Shown: piece after piece, positions 23,801-31,837 of the stretch
Numbering within the stretch: the first letter of the stretch is position 1
How the letters are laid out: the number at the start of each line of letters is the position of its first letter
From: Propionispora hippei DSM 15287
GTDB taxonomy: Bacteria > Bacillota > Negativicutes > Propionisporales > Propionisporaceae
Direction: 5' to 3'
Assembly: GCF_900141835.1 (NCBI RefSeq)
Contig: NZ_FQZD01000030.1
Location: forward strand, 1-45,962
Length of the DNA: 45,962 bases
Program-made: the position numbers and the translations under genes
The notes under the pieces: model-generated
What the model was told of the DNA's origin: nothing
Database searches by the model: none
What the model saw: only the letters and a program-made list of their open reading frames with translations

Positions 23801-25184
23801 GGCAGTCGGCTCCTATTTGGCCGACCTACCGGAACAGTACTGGCCCGCGTCCTTTAGTACGGCGCAAAGGACGATGCGGGACAGTACGGTGGATACGGAA
23901 AAAACCGAGCTGTCCTTCGGTCGCCGTCAGCAAACCGGCCAGGTGGAATGGGGCTGGAAGCTGGGTACAATCCATCAGGATAAAGAAGCGCTCTGGATGC
24001 GATATGGGAACGGCAACCGGGATTTTGTCCTTGGCGGCAACACCTTCCGCAATGACACCTACAACGCAAGTATTGACGGCACCTGGAAGATGGGCGAGCA
24101 CCATCTGCTGGAATTCCTGACCACAGCCAGCAAGGAAACGATGAAGGTGAATTTTGACTTTGATCAATATTCCAGCACAGCCTGGAAAAAAAGCTTTGAG
24201 CATTTGTTCCTGCCGAAATATAATCTGAGCAACTACTATTTCCAACTGCAGGATACCATGAAGCTGGACGATGCCGGCAGCCTGACCTTTACGCCGCTGG
24301 TGCGGGCTCAAAAAGCCGATATCGGCATTGACGTGAAGGACGGCGAAGGCTGGTTGTACAGCTATAACCTGGGCCTGAAGAAAAAACTGAATGACCAGTG
24401 GACTACCTGGGCCACCTACGGCACCTATCACCGCCTGCCAAGCTGGTATGAGGTGTTTGGCGACGGGGTCAACCTGGTGTCCAAATGGTATGAATTCAAC
24501 AGCGCGTCTAAATGGAGCCCGGAAACCTATGCGGAGCACGGCAAAAACTGGGATGTATCCGTTAACCGGACCGGCAAGCTGTTCGGTACGGACAACGACA
24601 CTACCCTGACCTATTTCCACCGTCAGTCGGAAAACCTGTTAACCACCGTCTTTAATCCCTTGACCGGCGCGACCTGGTATGCCAATTACGGCGCCGGCAA
24701 CATCCGGGGTGTGGAACTGAGCAATAAGCTGCATTGGCGGCGCTACGATTTTACCCTAAGCGCCACCTGGCAGGATTCGCTGATCACCAAGGGCTATACG
24801 CCGTATGCGAATATGAGCAATGCCGCCTGGGAAGGGCAGCCCTTCCCCTGGACGCCGGAGTGGACGTTCAATGCCAGACTGGACTACCGGTTCCCCGGCG
24901 ATAAGCTCAGCGTCTTCGGTGAATACAACTGGACGGATGATCTTAGCTGGTATAATGGTTCAGGCGAAAGGGCCTATTATGAAGCGCTGGGACTGTTCAA
25001 TATCGGTATGAAATACAGCTTTGATAAGCAATTCAAACTGATTGCCGGGATCAACGATATTGCCAACAAGGGGCCTGAACAACAGTACTTGTATGAGTCA
25101 CATTCTGGTAATGGGACATTAGGCAATGTCGCCTATCCACAGCAGGGCCGGACCTACTATATGACGATGGAATACTCATTCTGA
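20847..25184 (+). CDS. Autotransporter barrel fused to a TonB-dependent receptor (double-barrel protein)
   Basis: One uninterrupted 1445-codon frame starting at TTG behind TTTTAGGAGGAAG. Residues 1-33 are a signal peptide. Residues 34-290 are a short passenger-like beta region. Residues about 290-645 form a classical autotransporter barrel (RNLWRIEDGLFWKRGDDRR, GLGARYGLRMDKGNGWYLEP, WLEVNKSFGG, ending GGVSWRW). Residues about 645-740 are a Pro/Ala-rich linker. A TonB box (FTFAPLVVEAAR) then leads into a plug (LADLLQTVPGVYID, NIYIDGVLVNTGS, ERIEVYRGYIPARFAGAAMGGAINI) and a receptor barrel ending in aromatic YYMTMEYSF. The TonB-dependent part probably imports corrinoids, from context. I know of no standard family with both barrels in one chain. 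Confidence 0.9.
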   Translation: MRGKYRKKRMAKALKVCSLAFMLHIIYTMPGYAALQLTEIAPSSDDININSKSSYTIGAGDAKTTYSSGSQSPGGSYTIPITLNSGSTWRPLDSTSSLSATNLVMNSGSTIDLAYKYSAGNDYTKDNVPTGRKFWEITTTGSRMPARTLTITNGSFGDNVTFRLNLGTKNSQLKSDGTYAASKGYSDAVYLMSPTLIDKDSEAMVNVNLEYILNKNFGAGNTTGFSWDTVTDTMLRGKVEGVFGIYDTNIDKFNVIGTATNQVDGALNKYIISTELKLDEEDTSNGTTYRDYSVYWTAQQQDFLSQGAYSAANAALATRNLWRIEDGLFWKRGDDRRFADSSIVRDDFSDRESVWANTWRGKYTYDGVQNSRFGQIYNGLQVGYDKLRNRELLGGKVYNGLFFSKMTSDADFSAQNAGGADYNSGQGDLDSTGLGAYALWVGNKGHYLDTMVRWGTINNTYTYTDSFGDSYQKDFTAKTYGLGARYGLRMDKGNGWYLEPEAGLSYGVMRSFDFRLSNGLKYGQDQTDMLLGRAGLSVGKRYGQGEHTGEAYLKLSANHDFLDNGNAMMYAMQNSSNPSLNEVALASQKADNLAGKDTWYDVTLGSHFKLGDSRDGWLEVNKSFGGQVNTDWQLNGGVSWRWGGPAQTDKAVDRTFRKSGGLNLNQPANGLATEVNAELPAQVAPTAANSVVTTHTSQVAPGNEGAAPDQPASDTEKTVAADGTGSPEAAAAPPPGDTKEFTFAPLVVEAARPDWEKKLSPGTVSVIDVPKYKGEQKTLADLLQTVPGVYIDKLSGGGTGHYTTARIRGSSASQVNIYIDGVLVNTGSEQAVNLENLNIDNVERIEVYRGYIPARFAGAAMGGAINIITKKPDKTDSKLSYGLRSFGGQKVNLETTAPVGDGSLLFAVNHEEATGDFKYHKVLSQDDVTGWEPLPGGGFGVKSTLPLTRWRQNNGYEDNNILAKWQDDNWFVKLNYVNNKTHTPQAVGSYLADLPEQYWPASFSTAQRTMRDSTVDTEKTELSFGRRQQTGQVEWGWKLGTIHQDKEALWMRYGNGNRDFVLGGNTFRNDTYNASIDGTWKMGEHHLLEFLTTASKETMKVNFDFDQYSSTAWKKSFEHLFLPKYNLSNYYFQLQDTMKLDDAGSLTFTPLVRAQKADIGIDVKDGEGWLYSYNLGLKKKLNDQWTTWATYGTYHRLPSWYEVFGDGVNLVSKWYEFNSASKWSPETYAEHGKNWDVSVNRTGKLFGTDNDTTLTYFHRQSENLLTTVFNPLTGATWYANYGAGNIRGVELSNKLHWRRYDFTLSATWQDSLITKGYTPYANMSNAAWEGQPFPWTPEWTFNARLDYRFPGDKLSVFGEYNWTDDLSWYNGSGERAYYEALGLFNIGMKYSFDKQFKLIAGINDIANKGPEQQYLYESHSGNGTLGNVAYPQQGRTYYMTMEYSF

Positions 25185-25194
25185 GGATGGCTTC

Positions 25195-25222
25195 GTGCGG
25201 CAGCTATGGCTGGCTGCCGCAC
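25195..25222 (+). other. Intra-operon hairpin
   Basis: GTGCGGCAGC pairs with GCTGCCGCAC over 10 bp around an 8-nt loop, just after the fusion receptor stop. There is no T-run, so it may protect the 3' end or only slow transcription. Confidence 0.5.
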
Positions 25223-25251
25223 GGAGTCAATCAACCAAGGAGGGACTAAGG

Positions 25252-25845
25252 ATGGACGCTATACGTAGGCTGTTGATTCTAAAACTGGATTTGCGCGATG
25301 AAATGCGGGAAGTGGATACGCTCCGGCAAATCGTTGCGCAGACAGCCGCAGGCTTGGTAAGCGTGCAGGTTGCCGACTGCGAACAGCCGGAGGCTATGAT
25401 CGCTGCCGTGACTGACGGCAAGCCGGACTGGGTCCATATTGTCGGCCGCAGTGATGACCAACAATTAATTTTTGCCGGCGGCAAGCAAGAAAATCAGAAA
25501 ATGGACCGTATTCATTTGGTGAGAAATTTGCGGGAAACAGCGCCAACTCTTACATTAATTACGCTGAACAGTAAGCTGGACAACCGGGATTTGGGCAATA
25601 TGGGGCAGCTTTATGCCATGCTTGGTATGGAACAAGGTTATAATCCTCTGGCTTCCCGTCTGTTTATGCCGCGTTTTTACGCCAATATCTGTTCGGGTCT
25701 GCCGCTGGCGTCTGCCGCCAAAGCGGCTATGGAAGCTATGCAGCAGGAAGTGGTGCAGCATGGCGGTATACCGTCCATGTGTTTCAGCCACACCATTGAT
25801 CCGGAGACCTTTGCATTTTTGCCAAGAGAAACGGTAATGAATTAG
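25252..25845 (+). CDS. CHAT-like (degenerate caspase-fold) protein
   Basis: A 197-residue protein with the layout of a CHAT/caspase-like domain: an N-terminal beta-alpha unit (RRLLILKLDLRDEMREV), PDWVHIVGRSDDQQLIFAGG where active CHAT proteins have VHFSGHG, PTLTLITLNSKL where the catalytic Cys of LNAC is expected, and GLPLASAAKAAMEAM. The second catalytic His and the Cys appear to be replaced (GR and NSK), so it is probably not a protease itself. The start at 25252 follows AAGGAGGG. It lies next to a papain-like protease, suggesting a regulatory or scaffold role. The family call is tentative. Confidence 0.55.
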   Translation: MDAIRRLLILKLDLRDEMREVDTLRQIVAQTAAGLVSVQVADCEQPEAMIAAVTDGKPDWVHIVGRSDDQQLIFAGGKQENQKMDRIHLVRNLRETAPTLTLITLNSKLDNRDLGNMGQLYAMLGMEQGYNPLASRLFMPRFYANICSGLPLASAAKAAMEAMQQEVVQHGGIPSMCFSHTIDPETFAFLPRETVMN

Positions 25846-25885
25846 TTTGGACGGGCTGCCTGGCAGTCGACGATGGTCGCGAATG

Positions 25886-25983
25886 CCGGCAACGGAGTGG
25901 TGAACAGGCTAGATGCCAGCGGCAGCGTGGCCTATCCGCAGCAAGGCCGGACTTGCCGCATGACCAGGCAGTACTTTTTTTAG
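25886..25983 (+). pseudogene. Remnant of a TonB-dependent receptor C-terminus
   Basis: The frame ending with TAG at 25981-25983 reads SVAYPQQGRTCRMTRQYFF. It closely matches the end of the fusion receptor (NVAYPQQGRTYYMTMEYSF), with the same terminal aromatic residue. Upstream of this stretch no receptor sequence is left. It shows that a second receptor copy, or the end of a duplication, once existed here and that the CHAT-like gene now lies between the two ends. Confidence 0.75.
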
Positions 25984-26038
25984 CTGGCGGATCATAGGTA
26001 AATGAATAAGGAAAGTTGGTAAATTTGCAAATAAAAAT

Positions 26039-26077
26039 GGAAACGCTGCTGCGGCATTTGGCCGGAGCAGCGTTTCC
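26039..26077 (+). other. Strong hairpin before the protease gene
   Basis: GGAAACGCTGCT pairs perfectly with AGCAGCGTTTCC, with further pairing inside. No T-run follows. It ends 22 bp before the protease start codon and could be an attenuator or a terminator-like element for upstream transcription. Confidence 0.55.
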
Positions 26078-26098
26078 CAATGGTGAGGAGGTATGAAG

Positions 26099-26995
26099 AT
26101 GAATGCCAGAATTATTCTGCCTGACAGCCGGGTGGTGGGTACGGGCTGGCTGCCGGCCCTGCCTGATCTACGTGATTACAATGAGGACCATCCCAATCTG
26201 CAGCAAACGTTGAAAAAGCTGGGAATGGACCGGGATACTCCTTTGCCGGACCGGGTGGATCTTAGGCAGTGGTGCTTACCTGTCCAGGATCAGGGGGCGC
26301 TGGGTGCCTGCACCGCTCATGCGGCGGCAGGCATGGTCGAGTATTTTGAGAATCGTTCCTTTTCCCGGAATATGACCGCTTCCCGTCTGTTTATCTATAA
26401 GAATGCCCGAAATCTACAGGGAGTGGCCGGCGACAGTGGCTCCTATATCCGGGATACCATGGGAGCTCTGGCCTTGTGCGGCGTACCGCCGGAAAAATAC
26501 TGGCCCTACACTGATAAAGTACCTGACTTTGATAAAGAACCGACATCTTTTGTTTATGCGGTGGCTGACAACTATGAAGCGCTGCAGTACTTTTGCCATG
26601 ATGCCGCCGGGGTTAATCAGGCTCCGGCCGATGTCCTTGGCAGCGTAAAAAAATACCTGGCCGCCGGAATTCCCAGCATGTTTGGTTTCTACGGTTTTGC
26701 TTCCTTTGCGGCGTCCGATGTACCCGGCGGCATCCCGGCTCCCGGTCCGGATGAACAGGCTCAGTGGGGGCATGCCGTGGCGGCTTTCGGTTATGATGAT
26801 ACGCTGGCAATGAAAAACACCCAATATAATAAGGAAACTGCCGGAGCCTTGCTGATCCGTAATTCCTGGGGCAGCGCCTGGGGCGATGCCGGCTATGGCT
26901 GGCTGCCCTATGAATATGTCTTGAACAAGCTGGCGACAGACTTTTGGTCGCTCTTAAACATGGAATGGATTGCCGCCGATCAATTTGGCCTGTAA
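26099..26995 (+). CDS. Papain-like (C1A) cysteine protease
   Basis: A 298-residue protein with all papain-family catalytic features: the oxyanion Gln65 and Cys71 in QDQGALGACTAH, His225 in WGHAVAAFGYDD and Asn255 in LLIRNSWGSAWGDAGYGWLP. The N-terminal stretch (GWLPALPDLRDYNEDHP) is the short pre-region typical of bacterial members, which lack a long inhibitory propeptide. No signal peptide is seen, so it should act in the cytoplasm unless exported by another route. The ATG at 26099 has AGGAGG at optimal spacing; the ATG at 26093 is too close. It sits between a CHAT-like gene and an unknown gene within the corrinoid island. Confidence 0.9.
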   Translation: MNARIILPDSRVVGTGWLPALPDLRDYNEDHPNLQQTLKKLGMDRDTPLPDRVDLRQWCLPVQDQGALGACTAHAAAGMVEYFENRSFSRNMTASRLFIYKNARNLQGVAGDSGSYIRDTMGALALCGVPPEKYWPYTDKVPDFDKEPTSFVYAVADNYEALQYFCHDAAGVNQAPADVLGSVKKYLAAGIPSMFGFYGFASFAASDVPGGIPAPGPDEQAQWGHAVAAFGYDDTLAMKNTQYNKETAGALLIRNSWGSAWGDAGYGWLPYEYVLNKLATDFWSLLNMEWIAADQFGL

Positions 26996-27041
26996 AAAGA
27001 AACGATGGCAACGGCAGCAGGAGAAAGGGGGAGAGTGTTTT

Positions 27042-28175
27042 ATGAGCCTGATTGACTGGTTCAGCAATTTGTTTGTCAAAGAGTCGAAGCATTATGTATT
27101 TGCGCCGGTAACGTCGGACGTGGAACGGATCGAGTTGAAAGAGGGGCAGCATTATCTCCGGCTGCGCCTGACGGAAATGTTTTTAAAGGATGACCGCAAA
27201 TTATTCCGCAGCTATGTGCCGGTGGTTTCTTCCGTTGTCGAGCTGCAATTCGGCAGCAATGCCGCACAGCAGTTACCCAGTGTAGCCGGACCGCTTTCGC
27301 TTAATCTGAATGCAACTTCCTTAGGCAAAGGGGTGGAACTGAATTATGCCTTGACCAACCTGGTGCCTTACCGTGGCGGCACCGTATCCGTCAGCGCGGC
27401 CTTGCTGGCTTATGTGAATAAAGACTATTTTCAGCCGTTTATCACACTGGCCAACAGTATTTCCAGCCTGCTGACCAGCGGCCAGTTGTCAACCACCCTT
27501 AAAGTAGTCGACAGCGCGGTCAATAGTCTGCAGGACCTCCTGGACGGTGGTGACAAGGACATTCGTCTGGTGTATCATAATGAATATGCCGGTACGGACA
27601 GCCTGGGCGGTGTATCGCTGACAAACGGCTATTTTGTTGTAATAAATGCCGATGCCGGGCAATTTGCCACGGAAAAGCTGCTGGTTAAAGCTTCACGGCT
27701 TTGCTATGGCGAGGATGCGGCAGCGGCTAAACCGCTTACCGGTTACGACTATATGCTGTTTAGTGTGGAAGCGGCGCTGTACCGGGACGATTTCCGTTAT
27801 TTTGACGAATACAACAGCTTACTCTATACAGCCATTGAAAAGGGCATGACCGACAGAAGCGAAGGAGACGCCGTCATCCGGGCGGCTATGCTGGCTGTGT
27901 TCAAATCGGACGATCTGACCTATGTCGATAAAACGCGGGTCGTGGCGGCTCTGAAACAGGAATATGAAGAGCGGCTTTCGCTGCAGGGAAAACCGGTTGA
28001 CGGCAAGGAAGAATGGCTGCATAACAGAGCGTTGGCCATCGATCCGGCAGCGGTGGCTGAAAAAATTACGCCGCTATTGGAAACCTACCCGTTGGATGAT
28101 AAGGTGATAGCTGATCAAGTTGTTATGATGGTTTTCAATAATGCCTTTTTATTCCCGGCTTTGCAGAGTGTGTAA
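27042..28175 (+). CDS. Protein of unknown function linked to the protease
   Basis: A 377-residue soluble protein that I do not recognise. The N-terminal part is beta-rich (residues about 17-125, with VVSSVVELQFGSN, LSLNLNATSLGKG and VPYRGGTVSVSAALLAYVNKD). The middle has a helical LTSGQLSTTLKVVDSAVNSL and a beta stretch NGYFVVINAD. The C-terminal half is mostly helical and acidic. There is no signal peptide or membrane segment. The ribosome site is AAAGGGGGAGAG. Its place after the CHAT-like and protease genes suggests a partner, substrate or effector of the protease. Confidence 0.7.
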   Translation: MSLIDWFSNLFVKESKHYVFAPVTSDVERIELKEGQHYLRLRLTEMFLKDDRKLFRSYVPVVSSVVELQFGSNAAQQLPSVAGPLSLNLNATSLGKGVELNYALTNLVPYRGGTVSVSAALLAYVNKDYFQPFITLANSISSLLTSGQLSTTLKVVDSAVNSLQDLLDGGDKDIRLVYHNEYAGTDSLGGVSLTNGYFVVINADAGQFATEKLLVKASRLCYGEDAAAAKPLTGYDYMLFSVEAALYRDDFRYFDEYNSLLYTAIEKGMTDRSEGDAVIRAAMLAVFKSDDLTYVDKTRVVAALKQEYEERLSLQGKPVDGKEEWLHNRALAIDPAAVAEKITPLLETYPLDDKVIADQVVMMVFNNAFLFPALQSV

Positions 28176-28229
28176 GGGCAGGATAGACCAGGCTACGGTT
28201 ATCAGTGCCGCTAAGCTACGGAGGAAGTC

Positions 28230-29351
28230 ATGAAGATATATGAGCTATCGAACGGAGATCCGGTTTACCGGCCGGAGAAAAGTATTATCATACGGTTTAA
28301 GTGGCCCCGTAAAGTTCTTAGCACTTCTATATATAATGGCGGGTATCGGAACGATTTGACGGCCGTATTTAACTACGATTGTACTGTACCTAACGGAAAG
28401 TGTACCTGGCAGGCGGCCAATTATGAGGAATATATGCGTCAGGCCGCTGTCAAGTTTGGGTTGACGCCGGATACCGTTTCCGGTATGGCCACGGCAGCGG
28501 CGATGGACAATGTGGCCATCCATACGGCCTGTTACCAGAGCTTGCAGGTTACGGCGCTGGTCACCGGTGGAATTGAGGAGAACGGGGGAAGGGTTGGCGA
28601 CCCGGCCACGTATTTTGAACCGGCGGAACGAAATACCCTGTATAAGCCGGGTACGATCAATATTTTTTTAGTAATTGATGCGGATATGCCGCCGGCCTCG
28701 CTGGTGCGGGCGCTGGTAACCTGTACGGAAGCTAAAACCGCCGCCCTGCAGGAGCTGATGGCCGGCAGCAATTATTCCACCGGTCTGGCAACCGGTTCGG
28801 GCACCGATCAGACCATGCTTATTGCCAATCCTCACTCAGCCCTGTATCTGGAAAGCGCGGGAAAGCATGCCAAGCTGGGTGAACTGATCGGCTGTGTGGT
28901 TAAGCAGGCCGTAAAGGAAGCGCTGCAGCGGCAGACCGGACTGTCGCCCAAACTGCAATATAGTTCGCTGCGGCGGCTCAAGCGTTTTGGTGTGGGGGAG
29001 GAAACCTTGTGGACCCTTTATCGGCAAGAAACCGGTGATGCCGATCAAGTGTGGTTTTTGCAGCGCTTGCGATGTCTGGATACTAATTCCCGGCTGGTAA
29101 TCTACACTTCACTCTATGTCCATTTACTGGACCAATGGCTTTGGGGGCTGTTAAACCCGGAAGAAGTTCGGCGGACCGGGCAGGAGCTAATCGAACAGGT
29201 AAGTTCCCGTATTGGCGTGTATCCACCGCAGATTGGCGGAGAGAATTTGGAAGATTATTTGACAGCCTGGTCTAGCCTGGTGGTAGCTGCGGTGAATAAA
29301 ACAGAGTCTTGTGACAGCCAACCGGCACCAGTCAGCTTGTTTAATGATTAA
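28230..29351 (+). CDS. cbiZ: Adenosylcobinamide amidohydrolase
   Basis: A 373-residue protein whose N-terminal 230 residues match CbiZ: VLSTSIYNGGYRNDLTAVFN, GMATAAAMDNVAI, VTALVTGGIEENGG.VGD, GTINIFLVIDA, TEAKTAALQELMAGSNYSTG and ATGSGTDQTMLIANP. CbiZ cleaves the aminopropanol arm of adenosylcobinamide or adenosylcobamides to give adenosylcobyric acid, which the cell can rebuild into its own cobamide. The C-terminal 120 residues (from about KLQYSSLRRLKRF) are helical and not part of the usual core. The ribosome site is GGAGG. It confirms that the island is about corrinoid salvage. Confidence 0.93.
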   Translation: MKIYELSNGDPVYRPEKSIIIRFKWPRKVLSTSIYNGGYRNDLTAVFNYDCTVPNGKCTWQAANYEEYMRQAAVKFGLTPDTVSGMATAAAMDNVAIHTACYQSLQVTALVTGGIEENGGRVGDPATYFEPAERNTLYKPGTINIFLVIDADMPPASLVRALVTCTEAKTAALQELMAGSNYSTGLATGSGTDQTMLIANPHSALYLESAGKHAKLGELIGCVVKQAVKEALQRQTGLSPKLQYSSLRRLKRFGVGEETLWTLYRQETGDADQVWFLQRLRCLDTNSRLVIYTSLYVHLLDQWLWGLLNPEEVRRTGQELIEQVSSRIGVYPPQIGGENLEDYLTAWSSLVVAAVNKTESCDSQPAPVSLFND

Positions 29352-29528
29352 TTATTGTTGCAGTTACGCTTAACGGTCAGGAGAATAGGGGCTTGCATTA
29401 AGCTAATAAGTCCGGCCGACGTGTGGGGAAAACACTATTTAGGTGTATGAGAAATGCATAGGGCCTATTAAATGTATGTATTTTACTGTGATACCATAAT
29501 AGTATACAGTATTTCATGCCTGGAATAT

Positions 29529-29557
29529 TTGACATCGTTACTATAATGTGCTATTTT
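29529..29557 (+). promoter_or_regulatory. Promoter of the btuB riboswitch transcript
   Basis: TTGACA (29529-29534) and TATTTT (29552-29557) are 17 bp apart, about 30 bp upstream of the riboswitch aptamer. Confidence 0.6.
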
Positions 29558-29587
29558 TAACACGAAAGTTACAAATAGTACAAATTA

Positions 29588-29800
29588 CATAGGTAAGAGA
29601 CAGGTGCCCGCTAGGGCTTAATAGGGAAGTCCGGTGTAATGCCGGCGCGGTCCCGCCACTGTAATGAGGAGCAAAGCCAAAAAAATGCCACTGGGACGAA
29701 AATCCTGGGAAGGCTTGGCTGAGCGATGATCCAGAGCCAGGAGAACTGCCTGTTTGACAATCACCGTTTGACCCACGAGCGATGGGAAGGGGATTTTAGA
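29588..29800 (+). promoter_or_regulatory. Cobalamin riboswitch upstream of btuB
   Basis: A complete aptamer: ACAGGTGCCCGCTAGGGC, TTAATAGGGAAGTCCGGTGT, GCGGTCCCGCCACTGTAATG, the B12 box AGCCAGGAGAACTGCC, then TGACAATCACCG and GATGGGAAGGGGATT. It is more compact than the tandem pair at 17.6-18.4 kb. It shows what the interrupted riboswitch at 40.0 kb should look like without its insertion. Confidence 0.95.
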
Positions 29801-29826
29801 TGCAGGTCCTTCGTTTTCATCTATTA

Positions 29827-29855
29827 TCCCGGCTATTATATGTGCCGGGATTTTT
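29827..29855 (+). terminator. Terminator of the btuB riboswitch
   Basis: The stem TCCCGGC/GCCGGGA is followed by TTTTT. A second hairpin (AAGTCCTACCCC..GGGGAGGACTT, 29877-29905) lies between it and the btuB start and may act on translation or as a back-up terminator. Confidence 0.85.
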
Positions 29856-29925
29856 GATTGAGCGGCCCTATTTTCTAAGTCCTACCCCGCCCGTGGGGAG
29901 GACTTATTTTATTGGGGGGAAAACA

Positions 29926-31824
29926 TTGAAAAGAAAAGGAAAACACAGTAAGGCCGTGCTCTGTGCCTTGCTCAGCAGCGCCGTTCTCTGCCAAATCCCG
30001 GGATTGTCCTGGGCGGAAGGCGAGGATAATCTGTTTGATTTTGATCCCATCGTGGTAACGGCTACCAAGACACCGGTAAAGCTTTCGGAATCCAACGCTA
30101 ACATGACCGTAATTACCCGCAAGGATATCGAGGAACAGCATTATGCCGATTTATCGGAAGCCTTACGGAACGTACCTGGCGTAACTATCAACAATTATGG
30201 TACCGGTATTGGTCATGAAGCGTCGAATATGCTGCGAATCAACGGTTCCGATAAAATCGTTGTATTGGTTGACGGTGTCAGAGTGGATGCGGCGGGGGTC
30301 AATTTTGCCGCTGCCGCTTACAGCGATCTGGATAATGTGGAAAAAATTGAAGTGTTAAAAGGAGCTGCCGCCTCTCTATATGGGGCAAATGCCAAAGGCG
30401 GGGTTATTCAGATTATTACGCGAAAAGCGGAGGGAAATAAGAGCACGCTGACCTATACCGGCGGCAGCTATGATAAAGAAAATTATGCTTTTATGAATCA
30501 GGGCAAAGCAGGCGATTACAGTTGGGTTGTTACCAGCCAGAAAGATATCATGGGTGATTATAAGGATGCTAACGGCACTACAGTTCCGGAACACCGTAAT
30601 GCAGAGACCACAACGTTTAAACTGACTAAGGCGATTAATGAAAAGTCGGATATAACCTTTGACTATCAGAAGTATCAGTCGGACTATATGTACTCGGGAA
30701 CGAATTATTATCTAAACCAGCGTAATCCGGGGAATATGGATAATTACAATTGGAAACTGATTTATAATAATCAATTAACGGACAAGCTGAAAAACCGGCT
30801 GACTTTTTATAACGGTGTATATGATAATACGTTCCAATGGAGTAATAATGCAGGTACGTCTATGGAAAAAGTAAAAACTATGCGGCTGCAGGACGAGTTT
30901 ACTCAAACCCTTGCCGACAACCATACGGTTACCGGTGGTTTTGAGTATTCCCGGGACAAGGTAGTTTCCAAGGGGAATAAGAAGCTCAGCAATTCTGCCT
31001 ACTATGTTCAGGACGAATGGAATTTGGACCGGCAGTGGAAACTGACGTCCGGTGTCCGTTACGATGACAGCGCCCAATATGGGTCTAATACCTCGCCACA
31101 TGTGAATTTAGGATATAAAGCTAATGAAGACACGAGCTACTATGTTTCTTACAACAAGTATTTTATCGTTCCGACTCCTGATCAAGTATTTAATAATACT
31201 TACGGTAACAATAACCTAAAAGCAGAAAAAGGGGATAATCTGGAATTTGGTGTAAATCACAGGCTAAGTGATACGCTGAGCACCACATTTCATATGTTCA
31301 AGAGAAGTTCCAGTAATGCCGTATTTTATGATTATAACTTGTGGAAATACGTTAATTCGGATGAAAAGGTCCATGGGTGGGATATTCAGCTAAACAAACA
31401 GGTGACAAAACAATTGAGTACATATGTTGGTTATACCCATACCACTATTGATGCTACTATACAACAGGCGGAAAACGTAGATGGATATGTTCCCAAAGGG
31501 TACTGGAATGTCGGAGCGGATTATCGGCAGGAGCGATATGATATACATTTACAGGGGCGTGGTGTAAGTGATAAAACCGGTCCGCAAAATGGTACGGCCT
31601 ATAGCAACTATTTCCCGGAGAGTACTTATTGGGTATGGGATTTTGCATTGAATTACAAGCTTAGTAAAGATGCAAAGACTTTCCTAAGAGTTAACAACCT
31701 GTTTAATAAGTTTTACGCAGAACAGTCTAATGCCAGCAATCGGCCGGGATGGGGTGGTAATCCAGGTGAGTGGTATACCAGCCCTGGCCGCAACTACCAA
31801 CTCGGAGTTCAATATCAATTCTAA
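29926..31824 (+). CDS. btuB: TonB-dependent vitamin B12 receptor
   Basis: A 632-residue outer-membrane receptor. The TTG at 29926 behind GGGGGGAAAACA gives a proper signal peptide (KRKGKHSKAVLCALLSSAVL..LSWA). Next come the TonB box FDPIVVTATKTP, a plug domain (LSEALRNVPGVTINNYG, KIVVLVDGVRVD, VEKIEVLKGAAASLYGANAKGGVIQI) and a barrel ending YQLGVQYQF with the C-terminal Phe needed for assembly. The cobalamin riboswitch directly upstream and the BtuFCD and CbiR-like genes downstream support corrinoids as substrate. The 42 extra in-frame codons upstream overlap the leader hairpins and are not likely translated. Confidence 0.92.
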   Translation: MKRKGKHSKAVLCALLSSAVLCQIPGLSWAEGEDNLFDFDPIVVTATKTPVKLSESNANMTVITRKDIEEQHYADLSEALRNVPGVTINNYGTGIGHEASNMLRINGSDKIVVLVDGVRVDAAGVNFAAAAYSDLDNVEKIEVLKGAAASLYGANAKGGVIQIITRKAEGNKSTLTYTGGSYDKENYAFMNQGKAGDYSWVVTSQKDIMGDYKDANGTTVPEHRNAETTTFKLTKAINEKSDITFDYQKYQSDYMYSGTNYYLNQRNPGNMDNYNWKLIYNNQLTDKLKNRLTFYNGVYDNTFQWSNNAGTSMEKVKTMRLQDEFTQTLADNHTVTGGFEYSRDKVVSKGNKKLSNSAYYVQDEWNLDRQWKLTSGVRYDDSAQYGSNTSPHVNLGYKANEDTSYYVSYNKYFIVPTPDQVFNNTYGNNNLKAEKGDNLEFGVNHRLSDTLSTTFHMFKRSSSNAVFYDYNLWKYVNSDEKVHGWDIQLNKQVTKQLSTYVGYTHTTIDATIQQAENVDGYVPKGYWNVGADYRQERYDIHLQGRGVSDKTGPQNGTAYSNYFPESTYWVWDFALNYKLSKDAKTFLRVNNLFNKFYAEQSNASNRPGWGGNPGEWYTSPGRNYQLGVQYQF

Positions 31825-31837
31825 TCAACAGAGGGAA

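Noticed and set aside
22664-24620. Long minus-strand open frames opposite the fusion receptor gene (for example 23826-24620)
   Set aside because: They are shadows of a GC-rich coding strand, with no ribosome sites and low-complexity translations. The plus-strand frame has clear domain motifs.
29800-29925. Longer N-terminus for BtuB starting at an ATG at 29800
   Set aside because: It would translate the terminator and leader hairpins. The TTG at 29926 has a proper ribosome site and is followed by a clean signal peptide.
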